Shown here in pieces: positions 54,427 through 62,382 of a stretch of 64,000 bases of DNA (positions are counted from its first letter, which is position 1; every line of letters starts with the position of its first letter). Made by a program: the position numbers and the translations under genes. Below the pieces are notes generated by a model. The model searched no databases and had not been told where the DNA came from. It worked only from the letters and a program-made list of their open reading frames with translations. Origin of the DNA: Burkholderia cepacia (GTDB lineage Bacteria > Pseudomonadota > Gammaproteobacteria > Burkholderiales > Burkholderiaceae); contig NZ_CP013442.1 in the NCBI RefSeq assembly GCF_001718835.1, positions 310,001 to 374,000 of the forward strand. The letters are read 5' to 3'.

Positions 54427-55200
54427 ATGCTGAGCCATGCCGATGCCGTGACGGCCGCCCCGTCCCGCCCCGTCACGTCGCCGTACCCGGTCACCCGGGA
54501 AGACCAGCCGAAGCGCGCCGCGTCCCGTTGCTCGACCTGCGCGCTGCGTACCGTGTGCATGCCGCAGTCGCTGACGCCCGCGGAATTCGCGCGCGTCGAC
54601 GCGATGATCTGCACGACGCGGCACGTCAGGCGCGGCGAAACGCTGTTTCGCGCGGGTGACGCATTCAACAGCATCTATGCGGTGAGGACCGGTTCGTTCA
54701 AGACCATCGTGATGCATCGCGATGGAGACGAGCAGATCACCGGCTTCCAGATCGTCGGCGAATCGCTCGGGCTCGACGGCGTGCACACCGGGCGGCACAA
54801 CGGCGACGCAATCGCGCTCGAGGACAGCACCGTCTGCATCATTCCGTTCGGCCAGCTCGAACAGATGTGCCGCGACGTACGGCCGATGCAGCATCACGTG
54901 TACCAGATGATGAGCGGCGAGATCGTGCGCGAATCCGCGCAGATGCTGCTGCTCGGCACGATGACCGCCGAGCAGCGCGTGGCTGCGTTCCTGCTGAACC
55001 TGTCCACGCGCTTCAAGGCGCGCGGCTACTCGGCCGCCGAATTCGTGCTGCGGATGACGCGCGACGAGATCGGCGAATATCTCGGGATGAAGCTCGAAAC
55101 GGTCAGCCGCATGCTGTCGAAGTTCCAGCGCAAGGGGCTCGTCGCCGCGCAAGGCAAGCAGATCCGCATCGTCGATTCGGACGGCCTCGCGAGCGTGTGA
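54427..55200 (+). CDS. FNR-type oxygen-sensing transcriptional regulator
   Basis: The 257-residue CRP/FNR protein has the N-terminal cluster cysteines as CSTCALRTVC (C35, C38, C44) and the central C137 (LEDSTVC), enough to bind an oxygen-labile 4Fe-4S cluster. A cyclic-nucleotide-type domain, dimer helix and HTH follow; its recognition helix has E, S and R (LETVSRML) as in FNR, predicting TTGAT-N4-ATCAA sites. Such boxes occur upstream of six genes here. GGAG precedes the ATG at 54427. The 311-base gap before it has a GTAGGAATC motif (54183-54191) and a hairpin, but no FNR-like box that I saw. Confidence 0.94.
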   Translation: MLSHADAVTAAPSRPVTSPYPVTREDQPKRAASRCSTCALRTVCMPQSLTPAEFARVDAMICTTRHVRRGETLFRAGDAFNSIYAVRTGSFKTIVMHRDGDEQITGFQIVGESLGLDGVHTGRHNGDAIALEDSTVCIIPFGQLEQMCRDVRPMQHHVYQMMSGEIVRESAQMLLLGTMTAEQRVAAFLLNLSTRFKARGYSAAEFVLRMTRDEIGEYLGMKLETVSRMLSKFQRKGLVAAQGKQIRIVDSDGLASV

Positions 55201-55237
55201 GCCTCTGCGAGCGCGCGTTGCGGGAAACGCGCGCCGC

Positions 55238-56227
55238 TCAGCCGCGCGTGGCGAGCACCGCGGCGCCCGACACGCGTCCCGCGCGCAGGTCGTCGAGCGC
55301 GCGATTCGCGTCCGTCAGCGCATAACGCACCGCTTCCACCCGCAGCGGCATCGCATCGGCGATCCGCATGAACGCGGCCGCGTCCGCTCGCGTCAGGTTG
55401 GCGACCGACGCGATGCGGCGCTCGCCCCACAGCCACGCGTACGGAAAGCCCGGGATATCGCTCATGTGAATGCCGCCGCATACGACGATCCCGCCTTTGT
55501 CGACCGCGCGAAGCGCGGCCGGCACCAGTGCGCCCACCGGCGCGAAGATCAGCGCGGCGTCGAGCGTCTCCGGCGGCGGCTCGTCGCTGCCGCCCGCCCA
55601 TGCCGCGCCGAGCCTGCGCGCGAGCTGCTGGGCGACGGTGTCGCCGGGCTTCGTCAACGCAAACACCTTCCGCCCCTCGAAATGCGCGACCTGCGCGACG
55701 AGATGGGCGGCCGCGCCGAAGCCGTAGATGCCGACACGGCGCGCATCGCCGGCCATGCGCAAGGTTCGATATCCGATCAGGCCGGCGCACAGCAGCGGCG
55801 CGGCCTCGAGATCGGAATAGCGTTCGGGCAAGTGCACGCAATAGCGGCTGTCGGCCACGGTGCGCTCCGCGTAGCCGCCGTCGATCGTATAGCCGGTAAA
55901 GCCCGGCGCATCGCACAGATTCTCCCGCCCGGCGGCGCAATACGCGCAATGGCCGCAGGTGTGCCCGAGCCACGGCACGCCGACCCGGTCGCCAATCGTG
56001 AAACCCGTCACGCCGTCGCCCAGCGCCGCCACCGTTCCGACGATCTCGTGCCCCGGCACCAGCGGCAGCCTGGGGTCGGGCAGATCGCCGTCGACGACGT
56101 GGAGATCGGTCCGGCAGACACCGCATGCGTGCACGTCGATCAGCAGCTGGCCCGGCGCCGGCAGCGGATCCGGCACGCGCGCCTCGCGCAAATGCGGCGT
56201 CGCGCCGTCAAACATCATCGCAAGCAT
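55238..56227 (-). CDS. Zinc-dependent alcohol dehydrogenase (AdhA/AdhP-like)
   Basis: This 329-residue MDR protein has catalytic zinc ligands in HACGVCRTDLHVVDG and PGHEIVG. The structural site is CGHCAYCAAGRENLC, and the Rossmann region is GIYGFGAAAHLVAQ (GxGxxA rather than GxGxxG). It resembles dehydrogenases annotated as propanol-preferring. I use the ATG at 56227. An inverted repeat, GTAGGAATC/GATTCCTAC, sits between it and the divergent small gene. Confidence 0.92.
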   Translation of the reverse strand: MLAMMFDGATPHLREARVPDPLPAPGQLLIDVHACGVCRTDLHVVDGDLPDPRLPLVPGHEIVGTVAALGDGVTGFTIGDRVGVPWLGHTCGHCAYCAAGRENLCDAPGFTGYTIDGGYAERTVADSRYCVHLPERYSDLEAAPLLCAGLIGYRTLRMAGDARRVGIYGFGAAAHLVAQVAHFEGRKVFALTKPGDTVAQQLARRLGAAWAGGSDEPPPETLDAALIFAPVGALVPAALRAVDKGGIVVCGGIHMSDIPGFPYAWLWGERRIASVANLTRADAAAFMRIADAMPLRVEAVRYALTDANRALDDLRAGRVSGAAVLATRG

Positions 56228-56293
56228 CCTGGCCTCCCCGCCCGATCGCGTTCGCACGCCTTCCATCATGCGCGCTTCGTCCGCACGTCGCGT

Positions 56294-56329
56294 GTAGGAA
56301 TCCGCTGATCGCGCCCGCGCGATTCCTAC
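56294..56329. promoter_or_regulatory. Inverted repeat GTAGGAATC in a divergent control region
   Basis: GTAGGAATC (56294-56302) and its exact reverse complement (56321-56329) are separated by 18 bases, upstream of both the alcohol dehydrogenase and the 56442 gene. The same 9-mer occurs at 54183-54191, about 240 bases before the FNR-type gene. A shared regulator, perhaps of the NarL/FixJ type, may bind here; this is inference. Confidence 0.45.
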
Positions 56330-56441
56330 GACAACTTCGGGACCGCCTGATTGAATGCCCCGGGAGCCCCGACGATACTGGATACACGGCAACAGACCAT
56401 GCCGCACGCCGACACGACGCAGGTCGACCAGGAGACGCACG

Positions 56442-56714
56442 ATGTCACACGCTACGTTTCGTTCCGAATCGGGCTATCGGGCCACGTACCAGACGGATGT
56501 CACCGCTTGCGCCGCGCCGTCTGCAACGCCTGCCGCAGGGTCGCCCGCGCTGCCCGACACGCAGGCGCTCGTCGCCCTGGCGCGCGACGCCGGCATGCTC
56601 GTCACGCTCGATGCGATGATCGGGCGCGAGCGGTACGAAAGCGTGACGGGCTCGATCGCCACGCTGGCCCGCTTCGCGCAGGCACTGCAGCTTGCGATGC
56701 GCGAGGCGGCGTGA
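56442..56714 (+). CDS. Small conserved-looking protein of unknown function
   Basis: The 90-residue protein starts MSHATFRSESGYRATYQTD and ends with a helical segment (LARFAQALQLAMREAA). AGGAGA lies about 7 bases upstream of the ATG. I do not recognise a family. It lies between the divergent dehydrogenase and the SulP gene, 162 bases before the latter, and may be cotranscribed with it. Confidence 0.6.
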   Translation: MSHATFRSESGYRATYQTDVTACAAPSATPAAGSPALPDTQALVALARDAGMLVTLDAMIGRERYESVTGSIATLARFAQALQLAMREAA

Positions 56715-56876
56715 TGCCGGCCGCGTGCATGCGCCCGGCCGCCACGGCCGATCCGGTTTCGCGTGCCGTCGGCGCCTTGCCGCCGGCACGCGTCGCGGCG
56801 AGACGATGCGCATCGTTCCCATAGCGCCGACGACGAACGTGGCGCACGGCGCGCCCTTTCCGCCGGCGCACGCGCG

Positions 56877-58649
56877 ATGAACCGGCACCTTCTCGAACGC
56901 GTTGCCCCGCATCTCCCGGGGCTCGCGCTGCTGGCGGATTACCGGCGCGCGTGGCTCGGGCGCGACCTCTACGCGGGCGTCGCGCTCACCGCGGTGCTGG
57001 TGCCCGTCGGCATGAGCTATGCACAGGCGGCCGGCCTGCCCGCCGTCACGGGCCTCCATGCGTCGATCGCCGCGTTGCTTGCGTATGCGCTGCTCGGCCC
57101 GAGCCGGATCCTCGTCCTCGGTCCCGATTCGGCGCTGGCCGCGCTGATCGCCGGCGCGATCGCCCCGCTCGCCGCCCATGACCCGCAGCGCGCCATCGCG
57201 CTGGCCGGCGCGCTGGCGCTGGCGGCCGGCACGATCTGCATCCTGCTCGGTACGCTCCGCCTCGGCTTCGTCACCGACCTGCTGTCACGTCCGATCCAGT
57301 ACGGCTACCTGAACGGTATCGCGATTGCGCTCGCGATCGGCCGGCTGCCGGAACTGCTCGGCATGCCTGCCGCGTCCAGCGACATGGCCGCCGCCGTCCG
57401 GCAGATCGCACGCGGGCTGCTCGACCATCAGGTCTCGGTGAACGCCTGCGTGCTCGGCGCGGGCGCGCTCGCGGCCATTGCGCTGCTCAAGCGCGTGGCG
57501 CCGCGCTGGCCCGCCATGCTGATCGCCGTGCTGGCGGCCACCCTTGCCGCGCAACTGCCGCCGCTGCACGGCGTCGCGACGGTCGGCACACTGCCGGCCG
57601 GCGCGCCGGTGCCGCACCTGCCGGCCGCCTCGCTCGCGGACGTCGCGGCGCTCGCGTCCGGCGCCGTCGCCGTCGCGCTGGTATCGTTCGCCGACATCAG
57701 CATGCTGTCGCGCGCGCTCGCCGCGCGCGCGGGCGAAACGCCGGACCGCAACCAGGAACTGGTCGCACTGGGTGCCGCCAACCTGCTGGCCGGCATGATG
57801 CAGGGCTGCGCGGTCAGCAGCAGCGCATCCCGCACGCCCGTCGCGATTGCCGCGGGCGCGCAGAGCCAGGTCACGAACCTCGTCGCGGCGGCGTGCATCG
57901 TGCTGCTGCTCGCCGTCGCGCCGACGCTGCCGATGCGGGTGCCGCGCGCCGCATTGGCCGCGGTCGTCGTCTATGCGGCACTCGGCATCGCGGACGTCCG
58001 CAGCGTCGTGCGGCTGTACCGGATGCGTCGCGGCGAATGCCTGATTGCGGTGCTGTGCTTTGCCGGCGTGATCGGCATCGGCGTCGTGCCCGGCATCCTG
58101 CTCGCCAGCGCGCTGTCGCTGCTGTCGTTCGTGTGGCGCGCCTGGCATCCGTACGATGCGGTGCTGGGCCGGCTGGCCGGCGTACGCGGCTATCACGACA
58201 TCGCGCGCCATCCGGACGCCGTACAGACGCCGGGGCTCCTCCTGTTTCGCTGGGACGCGCCGCTCTTCTACGCGAACGTCGAGATTTTCTGCGAGCATCT
58301 GCACGCGGCGCTGGGGCACGCGCCGTCGCCGGCGTCGCGCATCGTCATCGCGGCCGAGCCCGTCACGGATATCGACGTCAGCGCTGCCGACCGGCTCGTG
58401 GCGCTGGCCGACGAACTCCGAGAGCGCGGGATCGCGCTGTGCTTCGCCGAAATGAAGGGGCCGGTGAAGGATCGCCTGCGCGCGTACGGGCTGTTCGACA
58501 CATTCGGAGAGGCGAACTTCTTTCCGACCGTGACCGACGCCGTCGCGCATCATGTCCGGCAACGGCGGGAAGACTCGCGGGCCGGCCACGTGTCGCGCAC
58601 GCGCCGCAGGCAGGTGCGGCGCAGGCTCAGGCGGCCCGCGCGACGCTGA
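56877..58649 (+). CDS. SulP-family anion transporter with STAS domain
   Basis: This 590-residue inner-membrane protein has the SulP signature early (GVALTAVLVPVGMSYAQAAGLPAVTGLHAS), about ten to twelve helices, and a C-terminal STAS domain (about 425-550, LLFRWDAPLFYANVEIF and VTDIDVSAADRL). SulP proteins carry sulfate, bicarbonate or carboxylates with H+ or Na+. The motif SSSASRTPVAIAAGAQSQV is typical of the second half. A basic tail follows the STAS domain. Confidence 0.93.
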   Translation: MNRHLLERVAPHLPGLALLADYRRAWLGRDLYAGVALTAVLVPVGMSYAQAAGLPAVTGLHASIAALLAYALLGPSRILVLGPDSALAALIAGAIAPLAAHDPQRAIALAGALALAAGTICILLGTLRLGFVTDLLSRPIQYGYLNGIAIALAIGRLPELLGMPAASSDMAAAVRQIARGLLDHQVSVNACVLGAGALAAIALLKRVAPRWPAMLIAVLAATLAAQLPPLHGVATVGTLPAGAPVPHLPAASLADVAALASGAVAVALVSFADISMLSRALAARAGETPDRNQELVALGAANLLAGMMQGCAVSSSASRTPVAIAAGAQSQVTNLVAAACIVLLLAVAPTLPMRVPRAALAAVVVYAALGIADVRSVVRLYRMRRGECLIAVLCFAGVIGIGVVPGILLASALSLLSFVWRAWHPYDAVLGRLAGVRGYHDIARHPDAVQTPGLLLFRWDAPLFYANVEIFCEHLHAALGHAPSPASRIVIAAEPVTDIDVSAADRLVALADELRERGIALCFAEMKGPVKDRLRAYGLFDTFGEANFFPTVTDAVAHHVRQRREDSRAGHVSRTRRRQVRRRLRRPARR

Positions 58650-58680
58650 CAGCGGACGACATCGGGCGGGCCGGTTCGCG

Positions 58681-58920
58681 TCAGAGGGTGAACGTGTCCG
58701 ACTTCTTCATTTCGATCCACGTCATGCCGGTTCGCAGCCCTTCCAGCGCCGCTTCACGCTCGCTGGCGAAAATCCGGCTGTGCGCGAACGCGCGTTCGCA
58801 CGTGCCGTCGGGCGCCTTGTGCGTCACATGGATCCGGCACTGGTAGCCGCCCCCGTCGACGGCGGCCGTTTCGATCGCCACCGACCAATCCGCTTCGTGA
58901 AGCTCGCCTGAAACCGCCAT
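58681..58920 (-). CDS. Small protein of unknown function
   Basis: The 79-residue product (MAVSGELHEADWSVAIETA..., FASEREAALEGLRTGMTWIE) looks like a compact alpha/beta protein. I do not recognise it by name. GGGGCTGA precedes the ATG at 58920. It lies tail to tail with sulP, and short proteins of this kind are common in the low-oxygen block. Confidence 0.6.
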   Translation of the reverse strand: MAVSGELHEADWSVAIETAAVDGGGYQCRIHVTHKAPDGTCERAFAHSRIFASEREAALEGLRTGMTWIEMKKSDTFTL

Positions 58921-59008
58921 TTCAGCCCCCTCGCCGACCCTGCATCGGCGCCGCGCACCGGTGCGCGCTCGACCTGCATCAACGGCGCGAACCCGCTGCG
59001 CGACGGGT

Positions 59009-59200
59009 TCACGCATAAAACCGGAAAACCCCGCTGTGAAGCAATACGGGCCGTCCGCCGATCGCTTCCAGCATATCGCGCGCCGCCCGCTCGATCACGG
59101 GACGATGGCGCGCGAATGCGTCCGCCAGGTCCTGTTCGCGCGGCGACGCCGCGCGGAAGTGATCCGCCAGTTGCCGAAAGGGTAGATTCGCCGTTCCGCG
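59009..59200 (-). other. Possible unannotated coding stretch directly after a universal stress gene
   Basis: After the amber stop of the stress gene, the same frame stays open for about 63 codons to a TGA at 59009, with good third-position G/C bias (LADHFRAASPREQDLADAF, then a segment ending VLLHSGVFRFYA). It has no start codon of its own near the beginning. It may be a remnant, a readthrough extension or chance. Confidence 0.3.
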
Positions 59201-59674
59201 CTACGCCGCTGCGGCGGCACGCGGCGCGTCGTCACTGCGCATCAGCAGCACCGGGCACTTCGAGCCGCGCAGGAAGCGCTCCGCGACGCTGCCGAGAAAC
59301 ACGCGCCGGATACCGCGCCGCCCGTGCGTGCCGATCACGGCCAGATCGATGCGATGCTCGTCGACATAGCGCTGCAGGCGTTCGGCGACGTCCTCGCCGA
59401 TGGCCGCCGTCTCGACGAGTTCCGTGTCGCCGTTCACCGCCGCGTGCGAGATGGTCCGCTCGACCTCGCGCAGCACCGCGACGCCGTCGCGCCGGGCCTC
59501 CTCGAGCAGCACGTCGGGATCGACCCGCCCGGCAAAGGTGAACAGGATCGACGTGTCGACGACGTAGACCGCGAACAGGCGGGCGCCACTGAGCTTCGCC
59601 ATCTTCAGGGCTTCGTCGAGCGCGTGCTTCGACGAAGCGCTGCCGTCCACGGCCACCATGATCTTCTTGTACAT
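59201..59674 (-). CDS. Single-domain universal stress protein
   Basis: This 157-residue UspA protein starts MYKKIMVAVDGSASSKHALD and keeps the ATP-binding loop GTHGRRGIRRVFLGSVAERF. It is related to the protein at 51360. An FNR-like box (59757-59770) lies 83 bases upstream, overlapping the end of the GGDEF/EAL gene, so it has its own low-oxygen promoter. Confidence 0.93.
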   Translation of the reverse strand: MYKKIMVAVDGSASSKHALDEALKMAKLSGARLFAVYVVDTSILFTFAGRVDPDVLLEEARRDGVAVLREVERTISHAAVNGDTELVETAAIGEDVAERLQRYVDEHRIDLAVIGTHGRRGIRRVFLGSVAERFLRGSKCPVLLMRSDDAPRAAAAA

Positions 59675-59756
59675 GCGAACCTCGCTGGGTGAATGGCCGG
59701 GCGCTGTCGTCGCGTCCGGTTCTGTCACCATCATCGACGGCCGCACGATTCGAACG

Positions 59757-59770
59757 TTGATTTCCGTCAA
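59757..59770. promoter_or_regulatory. FNR-like box upstream of the 59201 universal stress gene
   Basis: TTGATTTCCGTCAA fits TTGAT-N4-(A/G)TCAA. It overlaps the last codon and stop of the upstream gene. Confidence 0.65.
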
Positions 59771-62346
59771 GCGTCCCGGACGACTGGCCGCGACGAACCG
59801 TCGCGCCCGGTGCGCGCCGCCTGCGCGCCCGTCCCGCCCTGCGGCGGCGGCACCATCGCGTCGCCGCGCTCGAATTGCCGGAACGCCTCGGCGATGTGCT
59901 TGCGCAGCAGCGCCACGTCCCACGGCCGGGTCAGGATCTTCTGCACCGATCCCGCGCCGCTCGGGTCGCTGAGCGACTGCGCGTCGGCATAGCCGGACAG
60001 CAGGATGCGCACGATGTCCGGATAAAGCGACCTGACGCGCTGCAACAGATCGATCCCGGAGAGGTTCGGCATGCGGAAGTCCGACACGATCACGCCGACC
60101 CGATGCTGTGCGAGCAGGTCGAGCGCATCGGCCGGATCGGTCGTGCCGAGAATCTCGTAGCCGTCTCGGCCGAGCGCCTGCCTGAGCGTTTGCAGCACGG
60201 CCTGGTCGTCGTCGACCAGCAGCAGCGTCCGGTGCAGCAGTTCGCGCTGCCGGCAATGCTCCGGGAGCGCCGAGCCGGCGGAGAGCATGTCGGCAATTTC
60301 CGCCCCGGTGACCGGATGGCTGAAGTAATAGCCCTGCATCGCGTGACAGTGGTGCCGGTTCAGGAAAGAAAGCTGCGCTTCCGTCTCCACGCCCTCGGCC
60401 ACCGTCTCCATGTGCAGCGACTCCGCCATCGCGATGATCGAGCGCGTCAGCGACGCGCCTTCCGCGCTCGTGGTGACGTCGCTGAGGAACGACTTGTCGA
60501 TCTTCACGACATCGATGGGCAGGTCCTTCAGGTACGACAAGCTGGAATAGCCGGTGCCGAAATCGTCCAGCGACAGCACGACGCCGAGCGCCTTCAGTTC
60601 GCGCAGCGTCTGTGCGATCGCGTTGCAGTCCTGCATCAGCACGCTTTCGGTCAACTCGAGTTCGAGCCAGGCCGGCTCCAGGCCGGTATCCGTCAGCGCG
60701 TCGCGCACCACGTCGGCCATGTTCTGCTGCCGGAACTGGCGTGCCGACAGGTTGACGGCGATCCGTAGCGGCGGATGTCCGTCGCGACGCCAGGCGACCG
60801 CCTGCGCACAGGCCGTGCGCAACACCCATTCGCCGATCGGCAGAATCAGCCCGGTTTCCTCGGCGATCGGAATGAAGCGATCGGGCGGAATCACGCCGAT
60901 TCCGGGGCGGCGCCAGCGAATCAGCGCCTCGACGCCGCTGATCTGGCCGGTCTTGAGATCGACCTTCGGCTGGTAGTACAGCTCCAGTTCGCCGTTCGCG
61001 ACGGCCTCGTGCAGCGCGTTTTCGAGTTCGGCCTGCTCTTCCACGCGTGCGCCCAGCTCGCGCGTGTAGAAGCTGTAGCCGTTTCGCCCGCATTCCTTCG
61101 CGCAATACAGCGCGGCGTCGGCCGTCCTCAGCAGCGTTTCCGCGTCGGTGCCGTCGGTCGGACAGACGCTGACGCCGATGCTCGTCGTCACGTGCAGGTC
61201 GTGTCCGCCGAGCACGAACGGCGCGCCGAAGGTGTTCAGGATCTTGCGGGCGACCGCATCCGCGTCCGCCGCCGTCGACAGGTTGACCAGCATCACGACG
61301 AACTCGTCGCCGCCGAGCCGCGCGACCGTGTCGCCGTCGCGCACGGCCGCCGTGAGCCGGGCCGACACGGCCCGCAGCAGGCCGTCGCCGATCGAATGGC
61401 CGAAGGTGTCGTTGACGTGCTTGAAGCGATCGAGGTCGAGCACCATCACCGCGACCAGGTGTCCGGTGCGCCGCGTCTGCGACATCGCCTGCTCCATGCG
61501 GTCGCTCAGCAGGTTGCGGTTGGGCAGGCCGGTCAGCGCATCGTGGTTGGCGAGATACTCGATGCGCCCCTGCTGCAGCTTGCGCTCGGTGATGTCCTGC
61601 ACGATGCCGCGCAGGATGATCGCGTGGTTCAGGTCGCGCCCCGCCTCCGCCTGGTGCAGCACGTGGCGCTCGGTGCCGTCCGGGTGAATCAGCCGATGCT
61701 CGAGCGAAAACGGGGTGCCCTCGGTGCGCAGGCTCGTGAACGACTGGATCAGAAGCGGCTGCTCGTCGAGCGGAACCGCTTGCAGGAGACGATCGAAGGT
61801 GGGCGGCGTACGTTCGGGGTCGAGGCCGAGGATCCGGTACAGCTCCGGCGACCAACTGCCGTCCGCCCGGCCCGCCTGATACGCCCAGTTGCCCAGATGC
61901 GCGAGCGCCTGCGCATGGGTCAGGCTGATCTCGGCGGTCGCAAGCTGTTCGAGTGTCGCGGCAGCGCGCAGCAGGTAGCGGATCCGGTAGCCGAGCAGCT
62001 TCCAGCGCATCGGCTTGGAGACGAAATCGGTCGCGCCGGCGTCGAAGGCGCTGGCGATCGACGTATCGTCGTCGTTGCCCGTGAGCATGACGATCGGCAC
62101 GCGGCGACCTTCCGGCAACGCGCGCAGCTGGCGGCAGCAGGCGAAGCCGTCGCCGCCGGGCATCTCGACGTCGAGCAGCACCACGGCGGGACGATGACGC
62201 AGGAACGCGTCGATGCCCTCCTGCGGCCCGGTCGCTTCCTCGACGCGAAAACCCTCCGGCTCGAGGGTCTCCACGACCAGCAGACGCGTCATCGCATCGT
62301 CGTCGACGATCAGAATCACCGGCGCATCGGAATGTCGATCGTTCAC
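59767..62346 (-). CDS. REC-PAS-GGDEF-EAL-REC cyclic di-GMP signalling protein
   Basis: The 859-residue protein has, in order, a receiver domain (about 8-125, D59), a PAS/PAC segment (about 140-255), a GGDEF domain (about 260-430, intact GGDEF at 345-349) and an EAL domain (about 440-690, VEALIRW and DDFGTGYSSL). A second receiver (about 705-825, VSDFRMPNLSG) and a low-complexity tail follow. Both enzyme motifs look intact, so it may make or degrade cyclic di-GMP. It starts 36 bases after the hybrid kinase stop and is probably its phosphorelay output. Confidence 0.93.
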   Translation of the reverse strand: MNDRHSDAPVILIVDDDAMTRLLVVETLEPEGFRVEEATGPQEGIDAFLRHRPAVVLLDVEMPGGDGFACCRQLRALPEGRRVPIVMLTGNDDDTSIASAFDAGATDFVSKPMRWKLLGYRIRYLLRAAATLEQLATAEISLTHAQALAHLGNWAYQAGRADGSWSPELYRILGLDPERTPPTFDRLLQAVPLDEQPLLIQSFTSLRTEGTPFSLEHRLIHPDGTERHVLHQAEAGRDLNHAIILRGIVQDITERKLQQGRIEYLANHDALTGLPNRNLLSDRMEQAMSQTRRTGHLVAVMVLDLDRFKHVNDTFGHSIGDGLLRAVSARLTAAVRDGDTVARLGGDEFVVMLVNLSTAADADAVARKILNTFGAPFVLGGHDLHVTTSIGVSVCPTDGTDAETLLRTADAALYCAKECGRNGYSFYTRELGARVEEQAELENALHEAVANGELELYYQPKVDLKTGQISGVEALIRWRRPGIGVIPPDRFIPIAEETGLILPIGEWVLRTACAQAVAWRRDGHPPLRIAVNLSARQFRQQNMADVVRDALTDTGLEPAWLELELTESVLMQDCNAIAQTLRELKALGVVLSLDDFGTGYSSLSYLKDLPIDVVKIDKSFLSDVTTSAEGASLTRSIIAMAESLHMETVAEGVETEAQLSFLNRHHCHAMQGYYFSHPVTGAEIADMLSAGSALPEHCRQRELLHRTLLLVDDDQAVLQTLRQALGRDGYEILGTTDPADALDLLAQHRVGVIVSDFRMPNLSGIDLLQRVRSLYPDIVRILLSGYADAQSLSDPSGAGSVQKILTRPWDVALLRKHIAEAFRQFERGDAMVPPPQGGTGAQAARTGRDGSSRPVVRDA

Positions 62347-62382
62347 GACTCGGTTCCCTCCGTTTCCAATGGCTTCAGTGGC

